This document shows, piece after piece, positions 58,801-64,000 of a stretch of 64,000 nt of DNA. Under the pieces are notes generated by a model. That model was not told the origin of the DNA and ran no database searches. It saw only the letters and a list, made by a program, of their open reading frames with translations. The stretch lies in NCBI GenBank assembly GCA_022560025.1, contig JAFISE010000081.1, forward strand, positions 1 to 64,000, read 5' to 3'. The position numbers and the translations under genes were made by a program. Positions within the stretch are counted from its first letter, which is position 1. Every line of letters begins with the position of its first letter. This DNA comes from Stagonosporopsis chrysanthemi (taxonomy: Eukaryota > Ascomycota > Dothideomycetes > Pleosporales > Didymellaceae).

Positions 58801-60530
58801 GGTTATCCTGCCACGATAATACTTGCCAAGAGGTCTGTCAATGCTAGACACCTTCACTGCTCGGAATGTCCATAATGCTGCGTCGTGTACGTACAACGCA
58901 GTCAGCAGTAAACCCAATTTCCTTGGGCCAATCCTGACTTTTAAATCCCCTATATGGCCATTATCGTGGAGCGCAACATTCACGGGAAGTGATGTTGTTT
59001 ACCTGGATGCGGTGCTAAACTACCAGATCTCTGGTTTTGCATTTTTGCACGATTTTGTACCGTAGTGATCGGGTATGGCTGTAACCTTTCATTGGCGACA
59101 AAGGCAAAAGCTGTTCCATATGACCCCAGGTAAGATCGGCATAATGAAATCGTATGGCTTAAGCACAATTGCGGTGCAGAAGATCGAGCCAGCTGGAGAA
59201 GTCATGGCAGTGAAGTTCTCCGCTATTGCACTGGGCTTGTTAGGTGCTCTAGTGATGTCTCCTTGTACGTCGATTCGATTGTGATGAATTGTAAGTGCGA
59301 TCGAGCTCAACTCCGTGGTTTGTGTGACATAGCCGGAGCCATCTCTCCCACAGAAAAGCTGAGAGCTGCTCAGCAAAGTTCGACAATGTTACTCCGCCAT
59401 GGAATTTGACGCCGTCGACGGCGCGGATCAGAGTCAAATACTTGCTCAGGCTAACGCAGCACTCACAGATACTTCGTGAGCCGTCCCGAACGCTTGCTCT
59501 GTGACGTGGAAATCTTCACTGACCGAAATCTTTGTGCAAACTTGTCTCATTAACTGCTCTCATTATCAACTTCGGTGTTGCCAGCAGCAGAGAATGAAAC
59601 CCCAAGGTCGCCGAAACCCTCAATCTTTATGCATGCATTGCCAGCCACAATTATCTGACCTATCGAAAAGTATTCGTTGGTTTTAGTCAGAGAACGATCA
59701 CGAAACTAGTTTTCTTCAACATCATCAAACGTGTCGAAACAAGAAACCCAAGCCATTTGCGTTATTAAGCTCGCAATATGTCCGGAAGAGTCGGCAACCT
59801 TTTTCCATAGCCGAAGCAGTCTGTACACCTCATCAGTATTTCAGAGGCCGGAATGGAGATAGCTAAGCTCTTACTCTTTGAATCACGTCTGGCTCCTGAG
59901 ACACGGAATAATCAAAGTACGATACGGCACCTGAAGCATGCCTAACTCGATGCCCTCGCAGAACTCATAATTACCAGCAGTCAACAGCACATCGGATTTA
60001 TTTATCATCACTCTGATATCATCATTCTCGAGCCACTGCTCAGCATCTTGTACGACTAATTCATTTCATTAAGCCAACTTGATGCAATTAAAAATCAAGA
60101 TAGAAGGGTTGACCTGGTATAAAACGTACACCCCCCAATCCTTCCCCAGGAAAGTGTATGTAGGACCAGAATAGGTGGAGGGGTGCAAAAGGGGAATAAA
60201 GAGGTGGGCGGTGGTGAAGTACAATGGTCTGATAAAGGAAAAGGTTGGAGGGTCGTGGCGATGTTGGAAGAGAAACATTCCCGATCCATCCATCCCTGCA
60301 GGATAGACATGCCTGTCTCGATCTTGTCGCGGGGAGTGGGCCTCTCACGGACGAGGAGAACTGCGCACGGGCTTGCGGCCCCTGGGGGGGTCGGCTCTCA
60401 ACTCGATTCCCACGCTGTCGCCTGACCCCTCACAGCACGCCGACGGACAGCTTGAGAACCCATAACCATATCCGCAACCCCTCCCCACGCTGCCCCTCCT
60501 GCTACGGCAGCCCGTCTGCGCTTGCGCCTT
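58801..60530. other. Intergenic, no gene seen
   Basis: 1.7 kb between the secreted-protein gene and the tricalbin 3' end. Short frames only; no recognisable family. Confidence 0.5.
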
Positions 60531-63500
60531 CTAAGCCCCCGGCGGCGCAGGACTCCTCTCCTTACCTCGACTCAGCAACCCGCGCCTCTCCTTCTGCGGT
60601 CGTGGACTGACACTGCCAACCTGACTCACCGCATCGGCGGGTGAAAATGAGCTACGGATAACCACCATGCCCTTACCAACGCCGATATTCTTCTCGCCGC
60701 CGGCGAGCGAGTCGTCGATGGTGAACTGTGCTTCGCCGAGCTCATCGTCACGGCCGAAGGTGGAGTGATCTTTGACAATGACTTTAAAGAAGGAATCCGC
60801 GGTGCAGGGCGTCTTGAAGGACTCGTCCGGGAATTCGACGGAGCCCGTGGCGGTTTTGATATGGTCGGTCTTGTGAATTTCTTTCTTGGCGAGTTGGACA
60901 AAGACGCGCAGATTAGTGCCCGGTGGGAAGCCATCGGCGGAGACGATCTGCACGTTGGCTGTACCGTGCTCGCCGGCACCTGGAGCGGAAGAGTCGCCTA
61001 ACCTGCTGGCGAATGACTGTGCGCCCCAGCTGCGGTGGCGGTTGTGTTCTGTTGTGTTGCGATTGGGCGTTGTAGGCTCAGCTGAAACGGAGGTAGAGTT
61101 TCCGCCTTCGATGGAGACAAGGGGAACGTCCATACTGGGTCGGTCCTCGGAACCAGGGCGCTCAAAGTCTTCTTCACCATTGGCACCGCGCGACTTTCTG
61201 CGCTTGAATCCACGACCGAGGAATGTTCCCGCGCGAATCACATTGCCACCGACAAAAGCAGCACCCTTCCCGACACCTTTGACGGGGGCACCAATGACTT
61301 TGCCGGGTACAGCAAACGTGCCAGAGAACGTGGACGAGCCCTGGCGTGAGCGAACAACATAATCGGGCTTGAAAAGCATTCGGAGTCTGATCGCACCGCT
61401 CTTGCCGTCCAGGGCGAGGGTGACTTCCTGCTGCTGGAACGGCTCAAGAATTTCGAGGTTGATTGCAGATCTGCCCAGGAAATCGGCCTTGTCACCGAAA
61501 TCCCAATCGTACACATTGACGATAAAATCTGCGGCTGTTCGGCTTCGTACAGGGACCTCGAAGTACTCGTTCCATGCTGGATGCAGGGTCTTCTTCTGTG
61601 TCTTCGTCTTGTATACCTCCTTGTCGTTCAGAACAAACTTGCAGTAAGGATCCGAGAAACCATTGCGATCGGCAGCTGGCAAATCGGCTGCATCCAGGAC
61701 ATCGACACGAAGCGTGCCCTGGTTGTTGAATGATTCGCTAGGATCTAGGCGCATCTTCACAGGAATGTACTTAAGGCTGACGGTGATCTTGTTTTCCTTG
61801 CCATGCTTGTCTTTCAAGATGAGCTGAGTAGGTGTGTACAAGCATCTTCGTAATGTGTCGATGGTGTTGCCTGTGAGCTTTGCAATGACGTGGTCATCGT
61901 CTCCATCACCGTCCTTGTCAATGTGTTCGATGATACGGAGCGTGATCTTGGAAAAGTCGAGTTCACGAACCATCGTGTCGCCCACTAAAACGAGTCAGCG
62001 ATGCACACCGGAATACGATTTTCGAGCTTACCTTCGCCAAAAGTCATGTGGCGGCTCTTGATCTTGGCACTGGAGTAGCTGGGGTACGCCATGTCGTCCA
62101 TAAGGACATCCACGTAGCCGCCCGTCTCGGCAAAGTCTCCATCAACGAGTTTGAACACGAGAAGACCAGATTCTACTAGACGTTAGCGCAAGCTACTCGT
62201 AGCGAAGAAAATAAGAATATGGGTGCAAGCGGCAGGTTGGGGACACCAACTCAACCATCTATACCTTCCCACATCCTTTTTGTTCTGGCGCAGCTTACCA
62301 TACTGCTGCAAATCTTCGGGATTGAGGCGCAGCTTTTCGATCTTCGGCTTCTCGGAAATCGCCTCATCTTGTTGTTGCTCGTTCTTTTCAAGTTGTTTGG
62401 CAAGGTCGGCGGCACTGTCTTGGTTTGAACTGCTTGGCGCCAGAGACGAGATGGTACCTGCGGTCTCCGATCTGTTGAGCTGGCTTGTACCGGACACAGT
62501 GCGCGTGTGGGTGGAAGCGGGTGCCTTCGATGCTGCCGTTCGCATGCTAGCCGTTCGGGACACGCCGTTGGGCGTGGTCGATTCTTCCTCCTCAACATCT
62601 TCCTCGGGATCCCAAGTGGGGATGGTGGGGTAGAAGGAGCATGTGTAGTTTAGTGTACCCTTGGGAGATGAAGTACCTGACATTCGGAGTGGACCGGGTG
62701 TGATCTGTTTCTGCTCATGGACCATGTACTCGCCGTTCTCGTCCTGCTCAACGAAGTCGGACGCCAATAGCTCGACGTGTCCCAGAGAACGGTCCTTACC
62801 CAGCTTCTCCTCGTCCATGACCTCGAGGGTCAATTTTTCACGAACAGTGTGAACGGGCACATAGACAACCTCGTCCCAGTCGGGGTCCAGATTGTTCTTG
62901 AAGGTGACTGTTCGGCCCTTCTCAACACCAGAGAGCAATACGCGAACGTACGGATCTGACTTGCCCAGACTCTCAAGGTTCCTCAGGTTACGAGCGCTCT
63001 GGAAGTGGAGTCTCACTACACCAATGGGCGTAAGGTATCCGCCCGATGATAGAGAGCCCTTGAGAGCCACAGGTTTCCACTCGAGCCTCATCTTTGCACG
63101 CCCCGTCTGTGCACCAGCCAGGTTGTACCACTCGTGGCCCTTCGCTGTAAGCTCGAGCATTTGGTCGATGGTAATCTGATAGGTTCCGAGGATCGGATCC
63201 GCGGCCAGGTTGCGATCATCCTTGATGACTAGACCGAGTTTTGCCTTCTTACGATCTGTGATCAGCATCTCCTTGGTTGCGTCTGGCCAGATGGGGATAT
63301 TGGTGCGCTTCATAGTCTTGGACTTGTGCACCTCGCGACCGTTCAGGAGCAGCACAGCGTAAGGACTGAGTTGTCCAATCATACTCTTGGTGCCATCGAG
63401 GTCCTTGGCTTGCTCAATTGTGAACTTGATGATGCCTGTACGCGACTCTGGTGGAGGCTCTTTAGTGCCGTCTTGCAGCATAGCGCCCTCGAGAACGGGG

Positions 63501-64000
63501 AAGAAGCGAACGTCGGCCTGAAGAATACCGCGCGGTCGGCCGCCTGACATGACCTCAAGATGAAGGTTCTCATGGTCAGTGTCTGTCTCGAGCTGCTCAA
63601 GCGCGAATGTAGCCGTTCCAAGCTCCTTGTCCTTGCGAATGTCGTTATAATCGAAAATGTTGATAGTCAACGCATCCTTCAACGAAGTGACAATGATGTT
63701 AACAGTCTCATTCCAGCGAGGATTGGCGTTCTCGTGAACAGTTTTTGTTTTCGCAAGCACGTTCCTGTTGTTGATGGAGACAGTGGCGTACGGATCTGGC
63801 GTGCCGGAGAACTTGTCAGGATTCTTGAGGCCCTGCGCACCATGGAAGGTAACCTGCAGCACACCAATAGCCTGATCCACTGGATTTCCAGCAAGCATCT
63901 TGGCGATCTCAATGGGAAACACATTGGGGTCGTACATCATGGGGCCAAGATTGGCGTGGATCTGCTCCATGATGAAGCTCTCCAGGCCGGGAATAAAATT
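60531..64000 (-). CDS. Tricalbin (ER-plasma membrane tether), 5' end beyond window
   Basis: Multi-C2 tether that links cortical ER to plasma membrane and moves lipids. In the window: exons >64000-62299, 62172-62032 and 61984-60531, 1,098 residues of the C-terminal part; the 5' end is missing. The first residues (NFIPGLESFIMEQIHANLGPMM) are the end of the SMP lipid-binding domain. Five C2 domains follow, recognised by GVLQVTFHGAQGL, GIIKFTIEQAKDL, GVVRLHFQSARNL, GTLRVDVLDAADLP and ANVQIVSADGFPP. Calcium-type aspartates are best kept in the fourth (NGFSDPYCKF...NVYDWDFGDKAD). A basic linker (GRGFKRRKSRG) separates the last two. Which of yeast Tcb1-3 it matches cannot be told here. Confidence 0.93.

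Noticed and set aside
1..64000. tRNA, rRNA or CRISPR array
   Set aside because: No cloverleaf-like T-loop context, rRNA core sequence or spaced direct repeats were seen; the tandem repeats present have no spacers.

Overview
The window is nuclear DNA of a filamentous ascomycete (Pezizomycotina). The evidence is short introns of about 50-80 bases with GT-AG and occasional GC-AG ends, CTAAC/CTAAT-like branch sites, fungal-specific families (Zn2Cys6 regulator, ccg-9-type trehalose phosphorylase, Cip1-like secreted protein, NPP1/NLP) and an AT-rich, ORF-free block that looks like RIP-mutated repeats. A plant-associated Dothideomycete is my best guess, but that is inference. Gene models were assembled by hand from splice sites, and every exon set given below keeps frame.

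Layout. 1-2.9 kb: AT-rich repeat block holding several inverted-repeat elements, one inserted inside another. 2.9-9.5 kb: gene-poor except for ribosomal protein eL33 (minus strand), which has a 12-base micro-exon. 9.5-31.5 kb: conserved housekeeping block with glucose-6-phosphate dehydrogenase, 3-phosphoglycerate dehydrogenase and class V myosin (plus), a SIZ/PIAS SUMO ligase (minus), a small DUF2423-type nucleolar protein (plus), the Tup1 corepressor (minus) and a GT4 trehalose phosphorylase (plus). 32-43.5 kb: metabolic accessory genes, namely a Cip1-like secreted protein, a divergent pair of malate/lactate-type dehydrogenase and Zn2Cys6 regulator sharing a 253-base promoter with CGG-N7-CCG sites, an MFS sugar-type transporter and an FAD-binding oxidoreductase. 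43.5-60.5 kb: gene-sparse accessory stretch with a three-finger/3CxxC zinc protein, a broken monocarboxylate-type transporter, an Mtr-type amino acid permease, an NLP necrosis-inducing protein, a second secreted protein, small inverted-repeat elements and decayed coding fragments. 60.5-64 kb: a tricalbin running off the right edge.

How genes may work together. The dehydrogenase, regulator and MFS transporter (34.6-40.7 kb) look like a small catabolic cluster: uptake, oxidation and a pathway regulator whose likely sites lie in the shared promoter. The substrate is unknown. The secreted genes (Cip1-like, NLP, 269-residue protein, perhaps a 51-residue peptide) lie in or beside the gene-sparse part, as in many plant-associated fungi. 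I saw no tRNA, rRNA or CRISPR array. The most unusual items are the nested inverted-repeat elements in the AT block, three GC-AG introns (two sharing the donor AAG|GCAGGT), the micro-exons, and the zinc protein that pairs U1/JAZ-like fingers with a 3CxxC module.
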